This document shows positions 42,175 through 50,964 of a DNA stretch of 56,008 nt, one piece after another. The position numbers and the translations under genes were made by a program. This DNA is from Clostridia bacterium (GTDB lineage: Bacteria > Bacillota > Clostridia > Oscillospirales > Acutalibacteraceae): the NCBI GenBank assembly GCA_017502085.1, contig JAFVVQ010000046.1, positions 1-56,008 on the forward strand, in the 5' to 3' direction. Position 1 is the stretch's first letter; each line of letters begins with the position of its first letter. The notes beneath the pieces are model-generated. The model was not told the DNA's origin and searched no databases. It was given only the letters and a program-made list of their open reading frames with translations.

Positions 42175-45100
42175 TTATTCTGTTCTGAGTGCTACAACGG
42201 GGTCTTTCTTCGATGCAATTCTTGAGGGAATCAGACCCGCAACGAAGGTGAGCACCATACTGATAACAACAAGAATAATTGCGCCGTTTGTGGGAAGCTG
42301 AGCAACGTCCGCAATCTTCGTCAGATGCTGAATAACCGCATTTATCGGAATTATCAGCAACAGTGTCGTTCCTATGCCTATCGCGCCCGAAACGAAACCG
42401 ACTATCAGCGTTTCCGCATTGAATACGCTCGAGATATCCTTCTTCGATGCGCCGATTGCACGGAGAATACCGATTTCCTTTGTTCTTTCAAGAACGGAAA
42501 TATAGGTGATGATACCGATCATAAGAGACGAAACAACAAGTGAAATTGCAACGAATGCGATCAGTACGTACGAAATAACGTTGACAATCTTTGTAACTGA
42601 TGAAAGCAAAAGACCGATATAATCCGTATACTTGATTGCCTTGTTTTCGTTACCTTCTGCTTCCATTCTCTGATTATATGCTTCGATTTCCGCTGAAATC
42701 ATATCCTTCGCCTCGAAGTCAATCGGGAAAATGCTGATTGAAGTGGGTTTGTTCAGGTCGGCAACACCGAGGAGCGAAATCGCTTCGTCATAGTTTGCCG
42801 CAAACGGCTGAGGCTCGGGTTCGGGCTCGGGTTCTGCAGGCGTTTCGGGATCAACGGGTGTTTCGGGATCTGCCGCATTCTCGGGAGGCGGAAGAATTTC
42901 ACCGTAATCGCCGTTAATCATACCGGTCAGAATATCAAGCTTCATACCCTTTGTGGGAATACTGCCGATCATATCAACCGCCTGAGACGCAGACATATCA
43001 CCCATACCGGGAATTGCCATTGTTTCGGGGAGAAAACTTACAAGTTCTTCCTTTTCGGCATCTGTACGTTTGCTCTGAAGGAAGAGAGTGACCATTCTTC
43101 TCATATCTTCCCTCTGCTTGCCTGAATAGTTTTCATCAATAAGAGCAAAGATTTCATCTTCGGAAAGTGCGGTTGCCTTTGCCTGAAGCGATTCACCCTT
43201 GAATGCCATCGAACTTGTTTTGGGTGCTTCACCCGAAGGAAGCTGAGGATCGAGCGAAACCTCGGCTGCCTCGGGAACAACCGGTGTTTCAGGTGCTGCG
43301 GGAGCAACGGTTTCCTCCTTGACGAAGGGCAGACCCGTAAAGACGTCGGTTGCGGGATCCGCAAGCTGCTTTTTAACAATTTCAGACTTATTGGTTTCGA
43401 TGATAACGTGCTCTGTCAGTCCGACGGTATAGCCGATTGCACCTGTTGTTACAACCATAAGCGAACCGTCTGCAGGTCTGACGATACCGACGATTTTGAT
43501 TTCCTCGCCTTTTGAAACAAGTTCCTTGACGTATTCTTCATCGCTGTGTCTGTCAGTCCAGATCTTTGTTTCTTCATCGTAGCTGTAATAATCGGGCTCG
43601 AGAACGAGTCTGAAAGTCTTGCCGATAATATCGTCATATTCAATCTCATAGCTCTTGGGAGTGAACTCTTCGCCCGACTGCATAGCCATAAAGGCTTCCA
43701 TCATATCCTCGGGTGTCGAAAGTCCGAGACCCTGAATTGCGATATCGCTGATTTCGTTGTTCTTGTCAACGATAAGAACAACCTCGTTATAATTCTTGGG
43801 CCACGTGCCTTCAACGATATTATACTGTTCCTCGAGCAGAGCCTGATTATCGATAAGCTCCATCCAGGAGTTAAGATACTTGTTCATATAGGTTTCCATC
43901 GAGGCGTTACCCATCATCGCACCGCCCATTCCGGCGCTCATACCGCCCATCATACTGTTTGCCATAGCAACAACGGGGCTCGGATATACCTGATTGAGAC
44001 CGTTCGATGTGTCAGCGGCATAGATGTTGAGTTTGCCGCCGTAGGTATACTGCACACTGCTGGAATACTGCTTGATTTTGCTCTCGCCGCTTTCAACATA
44101 CTGCTTGAAACCCGCAAGATCGTTTGCCCAGATGCCGCCCGTAAATGTTTCCATCATACCGGCAGCCATGGTGTTTGAATAAACCTTGTCAAGAGGATGA
44201 TCGACCTCGCCGGGTGTGACACCCGCCATACTTCCCATCATCGCATTCATATCCATCGTTGCAGCTTCAACCATAACGGGATATGACGTAAGTGCTTCCT
44301 TCTGAATCGAATCGATATAAAGCTGGAAGCCGTTTGAAAGAGCAAGAATCAGCGCAATGCCGATGATACCGATACTGCCCGCAAACGAAGTGAGGAAAGT
44401 TCTGACCTTTTTGGTGAGCAAGTTGTTGAGTGAAAGAGTAAGTGCGGTTGCAAAGCTCATCGAGGTTTTCTTTGCCGCCTTTTTCGCTTCTCTCTTCGAA
44501 ACCTTCGGCTGATTATCCTCTGCGGTCTCCTCCTTTGATGAATCATAAGGGTCGGAGTCGCTGACAACCTTACCGTCAACAAGACGGATAATTCTTGTTG
44601 AATATTCGTCCGCAAGTTCGGGGTTATGGGTAACCATAATAACGAGTCTGTCGGCTGAAATCTCCTTGAGAATATCCATAATCTGAACGCTTGTTTCACT
44701 GTCAAGCGCACCCGTGGGTTCATCGGCAAGAAGAATTTCGGGATTATTGACAAGCGCTCTTGCAATCGCAACTCTCTGCATCTGACCGCCCGACATCTGG
44801 TTGGGCTTCTTGTTGAGCTGGTCGCCGAGACCGACTTTTTCAAGAGCTTCTTTGGCTCTCTGCTTTCTTTCCGCCTTTGAAACACCGCTGAGTGTCAGCG
44901 CAAGTTCAACGTTCGAAAGAACGGTCTGATGAGGAATCAGGTTATAGTTCTGGAAAACGAAACCGACCGAATGGTTTCTGTAGGTATCCCAGTCTCTGTC
45001 CTTGAAAGATTTGGTGGACTTGCCTTTGATGATAAGGTCACCGTCGGTGTATTGGTCAAGACCGCCGATGATATTGAGAAGAGTTGTTTTACCGCATCCC

Positions 45101-45219
45101 GAATGACCGAGAATTGAAACAAACTCGCTCTTGCGGAATTCGATGTCGCATCCCTTGAGCGCAACAACCTTCGAATCCCCCGTCGGATATTCCTTGACGA
45201 TGTTGGTTAATTTAAGCAT
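42175..45219 (-). CDS. ABC transporter, ATPase fused to MacB-like permease
   Basis: A 1014-residue fusion. Residues 1-230 are a LolD/MacB-type ATPase: Walker A GHSGCGKTT (about 38-46), Q-loop FQNYNL, signature MSGGQMQR, Walker B ILLADEPTGAL, H-loop VMVTHN. A linker leads to one helix (about 272-294), a long outer domain (about 295-850) and three C-terminal helices with FtsX-type sequence (TKEIGILRAIGASKKDI). The outer domain has two methionine-rich patches (about 322-332 and 419-445) and a Pro/Glu repeat near 775-800. It may export a peptide, antibiotic or lipid; the substrate is unknown. The ATG at 45217-45219 follows AAGGAG. A divergent TetR gene and operator suggest inducible control. Confidence 0.9.
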   Translation of the reverse strand: MLKLTNIVKEYPTGDSKVVALKGCDIEFRKSEFVSILGHSGCGKTTLLNIIGGLDQYTDGDLIIKGKSTKSFKDRDWDTYRNHSVGFVFQNYNLIPHQTVLSNVELALTLSGVSKAERKQRAKEALEKVGLGDQLNKKPNQMSGGQMQRVAIARALVNNPEILLADEPTGALDSETSVQIMDILKEISADRLVIMVTHNPELADEYSTRIIRLVDGKVVSDSDPYDSSKEETAEDNQPKVSKREAKKAAKKTSMSFATALTLSLNNLLTKKVRTFLTSFAGSIGIIGIALILALSNGFQLYIDSIQKEALTSYPVMVEAATMDMNAMMGSMAGVTPGEVDHPLDKVYSNTMAAGMMETFTGGIWANDLAGFKQYVESGESKIKQYSSSVQYTYGGKLNIYAADTSNGLNQVYPSPVVAMANSMMGGMSAGMGGAMMGNASMETYMNKYLNSWMELIDNQALLEEQYNIVEGTWPKNYNEVVLIVDKNNEISDIAIQGLGLSTPEDMMEAFMAMQSGEEFTPKSYEIEYDDIIGKTFRLVLEPDYYSYDEETKIWTDRHSDEEYVKELVSKGEEIKIVGIVRPADGSLMVVTTGAIGYTVGLTEHVIIETNKSEIVKKQLADPATDVFTGLPFVKEETVAPAAPETPVVPEAAEVSLDPQLPSGEAPKTSSMAFKGESLQAKATALSEDEIFALIDENYSGKQREDMRRMVTLFLQSKRTDAEKEELVSFLPETMAIPGMGDMSASQAVDMIGSIPTKGMKLDILTGMINGDYGEILPPPENAADPETPVDPETPAEPEPEPEPQPFAANYDEAISLLGVADLNKPTSISIFPIDFEAKDMISAEIEAYNQRMEAEGNENKAIKYTDYIGLLLSSVTKIVNVISYVLIAFVAISLVVSSLMIGIITYISVLERTKEIGILRAIGASKKDISSVFNAETLIVGFVSGAIGIGTTLLLIIPINAVIQHLTKIADVAQLPTNGAIILVVISMVLTFVAGLIPSRIASKKDPVVALRTE

Positions 45220-45252
45220 ATATAAACTCCTTGACAAAGTTAATTACGACTG

Positions 45253-45281
45253 TTACACTTGTAACTGTTACAAGTGTAACA
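45253..45281. promoter_or_regulatory. Perfect 29-bp palindrome, likely TetR operator
   Basis: GTTACACTTGTAAC, one T, then its exact reverse complement GTTACAAGTGTAAC. It lies between the ABC exporter and the TetR gene, 33 bases before the exporter start. I cannot place clear -35/-10 boxes for either gene, but the position suits repression of both. Confidence 0.8.
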
Positions 45282-45361
45282 TTAGTTTATGAACAAATCA
45301 TCAACAAAATAGCATTATTTTTATAAAACAATACAGGTGTTACAAAAGAGGGATATGTGTA

Positions 45362-45913
45362 ATGGATAAACAAAACGAAGTCAATCTTCTGACGAAGGAA
45401 TGCATTCTGACCGCACTTCTGCGACTGATGGACGAAAAACCCTATAACAGCATTTCTATCACCGATATCACGTCACTTGCGGGTGTTTCACGAATGGCAT
45501 ATTACAGAAACTACAACAAAAAAGAGGATATTCTGATAAAACACCTCGAGGACGCCGAGAAGCGCATTATCGAAAAATACAACGGCACAAAGGTCGAGAG
45601 TATAAAGGATATCATCTATTATGTTTCCAATTTTATTCAGGATAATTCAGGCGTTATCAAGGCGATTTATTCGGCGGGGCTCATGCACAAGCTGACCGAT
45701 ATGCTCAACAAAAGGATTTACAGCTATTTCCCCGTTTCGCACCAGAGTGCCGAGGGCAAATATGCCGTCAGGTTTTACGTCGGAGCGATACTCTCGGTCT
45801 ACCGATACTGGATTGACACAGGTATGGAAGAGCCTGCGGAAACTGTCACGGATATCGTTTGCAAACTCATCGACAAAGACAGCGCAATTGATTTTCTCGT
45901 TATACCCGAATAA
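45362..45913 (+). CDS. TetR-family regulator
   Basis: A 183-residue protein. The N-terminal helix-turn-helix is SISITDITSLAGVSRMAYYRNYNKKEDILIKHLE (about residues 30-65). The C-terminal ligand-binding part ends SAIDFLVIPE and resembles the TetR_C group of small clostridial regulators. It probably senses a toxic substrate of the ABC exporter and releases the palindrome. The ATG at 45362 has an AGAGGG-like ribosome site 9 bases upstream. A terminator follows. Confidence 0.88.
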   Translation: MDKQNEVNLLTKECILTALLRLMDEKPYNSISITDITSLAGVSRMAYYRNYNKKEDILIKHLEDAEKRIIEKYNGTKVESIKDIIYYVSNFIQDNSGVIKAIYSAGLMHKLTDMLNKRIYSYFPVSHQSAEGKYAVRFYVGAILSVYRYWIDTGMEEPAETVTDIVCKLIDKDSAIDFLVIPE

Positions 45914-45928
45914 TTTAATACACAACAA

Positions 45929-45965
45929 AAGCGGATTGCATCGGAGTATTCGGTGCAATCCGCTT
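45929..45965. terminator. Terminator between convergent TetR and GPH genes
   Basis: AAGCGGATTGCA pairs with TGCAATCCGCTT around a 13-base loop that itself can pair. T-rich flanks are short. Confidence 0.8.
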
Positions 45966-46002
45966 CGTTTCAATTCAGTTTTCAGGTGAACAAACAACCA
46001 GA

Positions 46003-47592
46003 TTATTCTTTTTCGTTCGTATATTCCGCGTTGATCTGAGCCTTTGCAATTGCCGCAAGTTCATCCGCATCCTTTGCGGCTTCAACCGCATTGCGCATTG
46101 CCTCTCTGCGTGCAAAAAGCTCCTGATACATTCTGTCACGCTTTTCACCGTTGAGGTTATGAAAAAATTTCGGAACAATTCCGAGTGCGCCCGTAATAAT
46201 GGGAATACCCGTACCCATAGCAAAAATCCACCATTTGGTGGTATCCGCCTGAGTGCCGATTTTCAGACCCTGAACGTAACCGATTCGCTTCATAATAAAA
46301 TTCTGAATCGAACGCATGGCAACACCCTGAAGCTTTGTGACAAGACCTCTGGCAACACCTGTCATCGCTTCCGCACGGTAACCGTTTTTCCATTCGCAGT
46401 AGTCCATCGCCTCGTTGAGAATTTCTTCGGGGATAACCTTTCTGAGACCGTAGGCACACATTTCAAGCATTTCTTCAACCGCAAGAAGCGGAAGCATAAC
46501 CCACTTGTTTTTGTAAAGACCCTTTGACGCACCGCCGATTGAACCAACACCGAAAACGATCAGCCAACAAGCATCGGTCCACATATCCTCGAGAATCCAG
46601 ATCGCCTTTGTTGAAAACCTCTTACGCAACGGTGCAATAAATGCGTAACTGATTGTTGATATCGGTGATGCGGGGATACCGACAAGAGTCTGATAAGTCG
46701 CTGAACCGAGAACGTCAATATAATAATTGATTCTGCTCTTCTGAACCGCAAATCCCGAAAGAAATTCGGAAAGCGTATAAAGAAGGATAGGTCTGTTATT
46801 CAATATCGCCTTAAGACCCTGAACAATGCTCGGCTTTTCAATCGACTGCGACACACGTTCTTTGGTTACGCAAATAAAGAAAAATGACATCGCACACGCA
46901 AGAATTCCGCTGCCGACCGCAAAACTGACAAAAAGATTCGTTCTGTTCCACGCAAGCACCTCATTGTTGACAAGATCGAGCAGAACACCGAAAAGCAGTT
47001 CGGGAAGATGTGCACCAAGCAAACCCGAAAGAAGCTTTGTCATCGTTATCAGATTGGTTCGTTCTAACGGGTCGGGTGTTATGGTTGACATAAAACCCGC
47101 ACTTGCTATTGAAGTGAAAGTGCCGGCAGTCTCGCAGATAATTGAAAAGATCGCATAAAAAACAAGCTTCGGAGCGTATGTAGCGCTTGAATTTGCAAAA
47201 ATAATCGGCATAAACCAATACCACATTCCGATAATTGTCAGCGGTATTTTACCGAGAAGAATGTATGGCTTGAATTTACCCCAACGGGTACGTGTTCTGT
47301 CAACAAGCACACCGATAAAAGTATCGTTGATTGTATCCCAGATACCCGCAAAAAGTTCAAATACCGCAAGAAAATCGAAATCGAGTTTTACAATATCGTA
47401 AATAAATCTTTCTTTATAGTTATCGATATTGAAGGTTGACGAAACTTCGTTGAGAAGGTAGCCGATTCGTTCCTTATTGCTGATATACCGTCTGTTTTTT
47501 GCAAGAGGATTCTTGACACCTTTTTCATAGTCAATGACAATTCCCCGGGATTTTTCAGCGGTTCCGACGTTTTCTGTCTTTGCTTCAGCCAA
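46003..47592 (-). CDS. GPH/MFS-type sugar:cation symporter family protein
   Basis: A 529-residue membrane protein of the MFS_2 (glycoside-pentoside-hexuronide:cation) family, with about 12 helices. Family marks include FAGIWDTINDTFIGVLVDRTRTRWGKFKPYILLGKIPLTI and TLSEFLSGFAVQKSRINYY. N- and C-termini are charged and cytoplasmic; the C-terminal 40 residues are an alanine/glutamate helix. It likely takes up a glycoside or sugar acid, but the substrate is unknown. It starts with TTG, 7 bases after AAGGAGG, with no better ATG nearby. The promoter lies 30 bases upstream. Confidence 0.85.
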   Translation of the reverse strand: MAEAKTENVGTAEKSRGIVIDYEKGVKNPLAKNRRYISNKERIGYLLNEVSSTFNIDNYKERFIYDIVKLDFDFLAVFELFAGIWDTINDTFIGVLVDRTRTRWGKFKPYILLGKIPLTIIGMWYWFMPIIFANSSATYAPKLVFYAIFSIICETAGTFTSIASAGFMSTITPDPLERTNLITMTKLLSGLLGAHLPELLFGVLLDLVNNEVLAWNRTNLFVSFAVGSGILACAMSFFFICVTKERVSQSIEKPSIVQGLKAILNNRPILLYTLSEFLSGFAVQKSRINYYIDVLGSATYQTLVGIPASPISTISYAFIAPLRKRFSTKAIWILEDMWTDACWLIVFGVGSIGGASKGLYKNKWVMLPLLAVEEMLEMCAYGLRKVIPEEILNEAMDYCEWKNGYRAEAMTGVARGLVTKLQGVAMRSIQNFIMKRIGYVQGLKIGTQADTTKWWIFAMGTGIPIITGALGIVPKFFHNLNGEKRDRMYQELFARREAMRNAVEAAKDADELAAIAKAQINAEYTNEKE

Positions 47593-47621
47593 GCGAACAC
47601 CTCCTTGATATTATTTATTTG

Positions 47622-47650
47622 ATTATAACACAATTATTCTGAATTATCAA
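47622..47650 (-). promoter_or_regulatory. Promoter of the GPH symporter gene
   Basis: Minus strand TTGATA (47650-47645), spacer of 17, TATAAT (47627-47622). Confidence 0.82.
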
Positions 47651-47670
47651 TATAATTTATTTATAAAGCA

Positions 47671-47708
47671 CACAAAAACAAGGACCGCACATAAAATGCA
47701 GTCCCTGT
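47671..47708 (-). terminator. Terminator of the AlaX-like gene
   Basis: On the minus strand ACAGGGACTGCA pairs with TGCGGTCCTTGT (two G-U pairs), then TTTTTGTG. Confidence 0.75.
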
Positions 47709-47713
47709 TATCA

Positions 47714-48850
47714 TTATAAATTATTCCAGAATTCTTCAACTGTGCTTCTTTTTGAAACAACGGAGCCCTGAATCATATTCGGTTTGCCGCCCCCTCTGCC
47801 GTTAAGCGAAGCATTAATTGCTTTTCCGATTTCCCTGACATCATTTTCTCTGCTGACTACGGCATACTTATAGCCTTCGTCATCGTTACCCGAAAACACC
47901 GCCGCAATACCCACCTTATCGGCAAGCATATCAGCAAGAATCCTCGCATCATCGGCTGACGCACCGTCATCAAACATACAGTATCTTTCGCCCGAAACGG
48001 CTTTGATTTTCTCTGCAAAAAGTTCTTTTTTTAGTGCCTGATATCTGAAATCAGCATCCTTAAGACGCATCTGCAGTTTTTCAACCGCTTCGGCAACCTC
48101 CTCTGTCTTTGCGCAGAGCAGAGCCGAAATCGCATAAACACTTGCGTTTTTTTCGCAGTAATCGGCAAAAGCTTTTCTGCCGACCTGAAGGGTAATACGT
48201 ACGCCCGATTTATAATTCATCATCGAAACCGCCTTGATGGGTCCGATTTCACCCGTCATCGCAACGTGAGTGCCGCAACACGCACAAAGGTCAACGTCGC
48301 CGATTTTTGTGAGTCTGACCTGACCCTTGATTTCCTTTTTGCTTCGGTAATCGTAGTTTTCAAGCTCCTCAGCGGTGGGATAAATAGATTCAACAGGAAT
48401 ATTCCGGTATACCGCCTCATTCGAAAGTCTCTCGATTTCCGCAAGCTGGTCAGCAGTCACAACACCGTTGAAATCAACGGTCATACAGCTTTCACCCATA
48501 TGGAATCCGACATTGTCATAACCAAGCATTGAATGGAGCACACCCGAAAACACGTGCTCACCCGAATGCTGCTGCATATTGGAAAATCTCAGGTCAAAAT
48601 CCAGAGTGCAATTCACCCTGCCCGAAACAGCGGCATCACAGATATGGATAATCTCATCATCTTTTTCAACAGTATCAATAACCTTCGCTTCACCAATAAA
48701 ACCTCTGTCGCCCGGCTGACCGCCCCCCTCAGGGAAAAATGCAGTTTTGTCGAGAATAACCTCAAAGCCGTTTTTACCCTCAGTGCAGGAAACTACCTCT
48801 GCCTCAAATTCTTTGATATACTGATCTTTATAATACAAACGCTCGGTCAT
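47714..48850 (-). CDS. Alanyl-tRNA editing protein (AlaX-type, with DHHA1)
   Basis: A 378-residue free-standing editing enzyme that removes wrongly attached amino acids, mainly serine, from tRNA-Ala. The N-terminal beta-barrel has TAFFPEGGGQPGDRG. The zinc site is HSGEH (about residues 95-99) with CCGTH downstream. A coiled helical segment leads to a C-terminal DHHA1 domain with GRGGGKPNMIQG. This corresponds to the long AlaX form, which resembles AlaRS without its catalytic core. The start ATG follows AAGGAGA. Confidence 0.92.
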   Translation of the reverse strand: MTERLYYKDQYIKEFEAEVVSCTEGKNGFEVILDKTAFFPEGGGQPGDRGFIGEAKVIDTVEKDDEIIHICDAAVSGRVNCTLDFDLRFSNMQQHSGEHVFSGVLHSMLGYDNVGFHMGESCMTVDFNGVVTADQLAEIERLSNEAVYRNIPVESIYPTAEELENYDYRSKKEIKGQVRLTKIGDVDLCACCGTHVAMTGEIGPIKAVSMMNYKSGVRITLQVGRKAFADYCEKNASVYAISALLCAKTEEVAEAVEKLQMRLKDADFRYQALKKELFAEKIKAVSGERYCMFDDGASADDARILADMLADKVGIAAVFSGNDDEGYKYAVVSRENDVREIGKAINASLNGRGGGKPNMIQGSVVSKRSTVEEFWNNL

Positions 48851-48941
48851 AAAAAATCTCCTTTTTGATTATGTCAGTTTATGATATCACATTTTTAGTA
48901 TAAAATCAAATCATTCATATTTATCTTTCATATTTTTATAT

Positions 48942-48970
48942 TTGACAACAATATGATAGTATGGTATAGT
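48942..48970 (+). promoter_or_regulatory. Promoter of the membrane protein gene at 49015
   Basis: TTGACA (48942-48947), spacer of 17, TATAGT (48965-48970). Confidence 0.8.
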
Positions 48971-49014
48971 AGCACTATATTTTTTTGTAGAAATAAAGAA
49001 AGTGTGAGAAAAAA

Positions 49015-49749
49015 ATGAAAGATTATATCAACCGTATCAAAAACGGCACTTCGACCCGACAACTCATTTTCTGGTGGATTGTCAGAGCAACAATGATTTT
49101 TGCATTTGTCAAAGGTTTCTTCCCTGCTGAAGGAAAAGCATTTGACATAACCGACCCGCTTCAGGTAGGTGCAAACTTTGTTGCAACCTTCGTCTGGGAA
49201 GCATGTATGGCATTCCCGAAAAAAAGCATTATGAGATACCTGCCCTCGACCATCCAGAATTACCTTATCGTCGGCATATGGTGTGCATCCTTTGGCGGAA
49301 AATTTCTGAATCTTTATTACAGCTTCAGATGGTGGGACGTTATGCTCCACTTTATCGGCGGCGCCGCCTGCGTTTTCTTCGGCTACGAGATCGCCTGTGC
49401 GATTCTTAAAAGAGACAACACAAAGGCTCCTCTTTCGCTGATTCTCCTTGCATCCTTTGGATTTTCATTTTTTGCCGCAACCGCATGGGAAGTTTTTGAA
49501 TTTACCTTCGACCAGATTGCCTGCATGGGCGGCGGTATCGGTGACGCCCAGCACTGGAGTATCGAAATGGCAAAGGGCACCCCAAAAGAGTTGACACTCT
49601 TCCCGCCCGTTTACCCCGACAGATGGGCAATTATGGACACGATGGCTGATATCGTACTCAACACCGTCGGTGCCTTCTGCTCATATATTTACATAAGATT
49701 TATCCCGTACAGACACAAGGGCAAATACGCATTTGAATTCCTTAAATAA
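49015..49749 (+). CDS. Integral membrane protein, DUF2238/YjdF-like
   Basis: A 244-residue protein with about six hydrophobic segments. It carries the pattern WDVMLHFIGGAACVFFGYE and AATAWEVFEFTFDQI, followed by a DTMADIVLNTVGA stretch. These Asp/His/Glu-bearing helices resemble the DUF2238 (YjdF) membrane family of unknown function. A loop between the fourth and fifth helices, rich in Gly and Pro, replaces the usual short linker. The ribosome site is weak (AAAGTGTGAG). It is a single-gene unit with its own promoter and terminator. Confidence 0.65.
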   Translation: MKDYINRIKNGTSTRQLIFWWIVRATMIFAFVKGFFPAEGKAFDITDPLQVGANFVATFVWEACMAFPKKSIMRYLPSTIQNYLIVGIWCASFGGKFLNLYYSFRWWDVMLHFIGGAACVFFGYEIACAILKRDNTKAPLSLILLASFGFSFFAATAWEVFEFTFDQIACMGGGIGDAQHWSIEMAKGTPKELTLFPPVYPDRWAIMDTMADIVLNTVGAFCSYIYIRFIPYRHKGKYAFEFLK

Positions 49750-49755
49750 GATAAA

Positions 49756-49784
49756 AAGGTGTGGCTCACGCAGAGTCACACCTT
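49756..49784. terminator. Terminator between convergent membrane protein gene and maf
   Basis: AAGGTGTGGCTC pairs with GAGTCACACCTT (one G-U) and continues into TATTTTTATT. It may also serve maf. Confidence 0.82.
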
Positions 49785-49788
49785 ATTT

Positions 49789-50346
49789 TTATTCAAAAAA
49801 TTTCAATGCTCTGACGGTTTCGGCAACAGGCAAACCGACGATGTTGAAATAATCACCCTCTATGCCCTCAACAAGCACACATCCCCTGCCCTGAATTCCG
49901 TAGCTTCCCGCCTTGTCCATAGGCTCTTCCGAAGCCACGTACGAGGTAATTTCTTCATCGGTCAGGTCATAGAATCTGACTTTGCTGACCTGGGCAAAGC
50001 ATTTTGTTTTTTCGCCGTCGGTAATACAGACACCCGTTATAACCTGATGCTCTCTTCCCGAAAGAGTACGGAGCATCGCCACGGCATCAGCTTCGTTTTT
50101 GGGTTTCCCGAGAATCATATCATCGATAACAACGATTGTATCCGCGCCGATAACCACACCGCCCGAACATTTTTCCGCAACGGCAAGTGCTTTCTTTTCG
50201 GCAGTCATCATTGCGGCATCCTTCGGCGCAGTACCTTCGGGGATTGTTTCATCGACATCGCTGACAAGCACGTCAAACTCAACACCCGCAACGGTGAGCA
50301 GTTCTCTTCTTCTGGGAGATGCCGACGCAAGAATTATCTTTTTCAT
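49789..50346 (-). CDS. maf: Maf-family nucleotide pyrophosphatase
   Basis: A 185-residue house-cleaning enzyme that hydrolyses non-canonical or modified nucleoside triphosphates. It shows IILASASPRRRELL (residues 4-17), a motif shared by all Maf proteins, then VIGADTIVVIDD with the catalytic Asp, LGKPKNEADAVAML, and AGSYGIQGRG. The start overlaps the stop of the Nudix gene by ATGA, so the two pyrophosphatases are translationally coupled. That supports a joint role in cleaning the nucleotide pool. Confidence 0.94.
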   Translation of the reverse strand: MKKIILASASPRRRELLTVAGVEFDVLVSDVDETIPEGTAPKDAAMMTAEKKALAVAEKCSGGVVIGADTIVVIDDMILGKPKNEADAVAMLRTLSGREHQVITGVCITDGEKTKCFAQVSKVRFYDLTDEEITSYVASEEPMDKAGSYGIQGRGCVLVEGIEGDYFNIVGLPVAETVRALKFFE

Positions 50347-50903
50347 TCAGCGCCTCCGTCAATGATTCCTCTGCGCTTCATTTCGGCAACACGCATAATC
50401 AGAGTCTGTGTTTTACCGTCGGGAATCTCGCCACGCATAACCATATCAACCGCCTCTTCAAGCTGAATTTTTTCAACCTCAAGGAATTCACCCTCATCAG
50501 GATGTGCCTCGGTTTCAACAAGTTTCCATGCGGCATAGAGATGGATTACCTCTCCGCAGTAGCCGGGCGTGGGATAAAATACGCCGAGTTTATGGTATTC
50601 GCGTGCAATATGACCCGTTTCTTCCTCGAGTTCACGCATACCCGCGTCGCCATCATCCTCGCCCTTTTCGAGTTTGCCTGCGGGCAATTCAAGAACAACC
50701 TCGCCGTAAGGGTATCTGAACTGACGGACAAAAATCAATTCGCCGTTATCGGTCAGCGGTGCAACGCATACTCCTCCGTTATGCTCAACAACTTCTCGGG
50801 TGCAAGGCGTTCCGTCGGGATGCTCCGCTTTATCCTTGCGCACGTTGATGATTCTGCCCTCATAAACGTAATTCTTTTCAACCGTTTTTTCAAAAAGCTT
50901 CAT
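50343..50903 (-). CDS. Nudix hydrolase, ADP-ribose pyrophosphatase type
   Basis: A 186-residue protein. The Nudix box reads GKLEKGEDDGDAGMRELEEETG (about residues 81-102) with the REXXEE core. The N-terminal ENYVYEGRIINVRKDKAEHPDG-like beta-strands and the GYCGEVIHLYAA segment after the box fit the ADP-ribose/NDP-sugar pyrophosphatase group. It starts at the ATG at 50901-50903 with GAGGAG six bases upstream; 11 further in-frame codons lie before that. The stop overlaps the maf start. Confidence 0.9.
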   Translation of the reverse strand: MKLFEKTVEKNYVYEGRIINVRKDKAEHPDGTPCTREVVEHNGGVCVAPLTDNGELIFVRQFRYPYGEVVLELPAGKLEKGEDDGDAGMRELEEETGHIAREYHKLGVFYPTPGYCGEVIHLYAAWKLVETEAHPDEGEFLEVEKIQLEEAVDMVMRGEIPDGKTQTLIMRVAEMKRRGIIDGGAE

Positions 50904-50924
50904 AATTATCTCCTCATAGCAACA

Positions 50925-50956
50925 TAACGGGAACAATCCGAAGATTATTCCCGTTA
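50925..50956 (-). terminator. Hairpin between the E2-like and Nudix genes
   Basis: TAACGGGAATAATC pairs with GATTGTTCCCGTTA around TTCG. There is no T-run, and it ends only 16 bases before the Nudix ribosome site, so it may be a processing or translation-control hairpin rather than a full terminator. Confidence 0.5.
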
Positions 50957-50964
50957 AGAATTAT

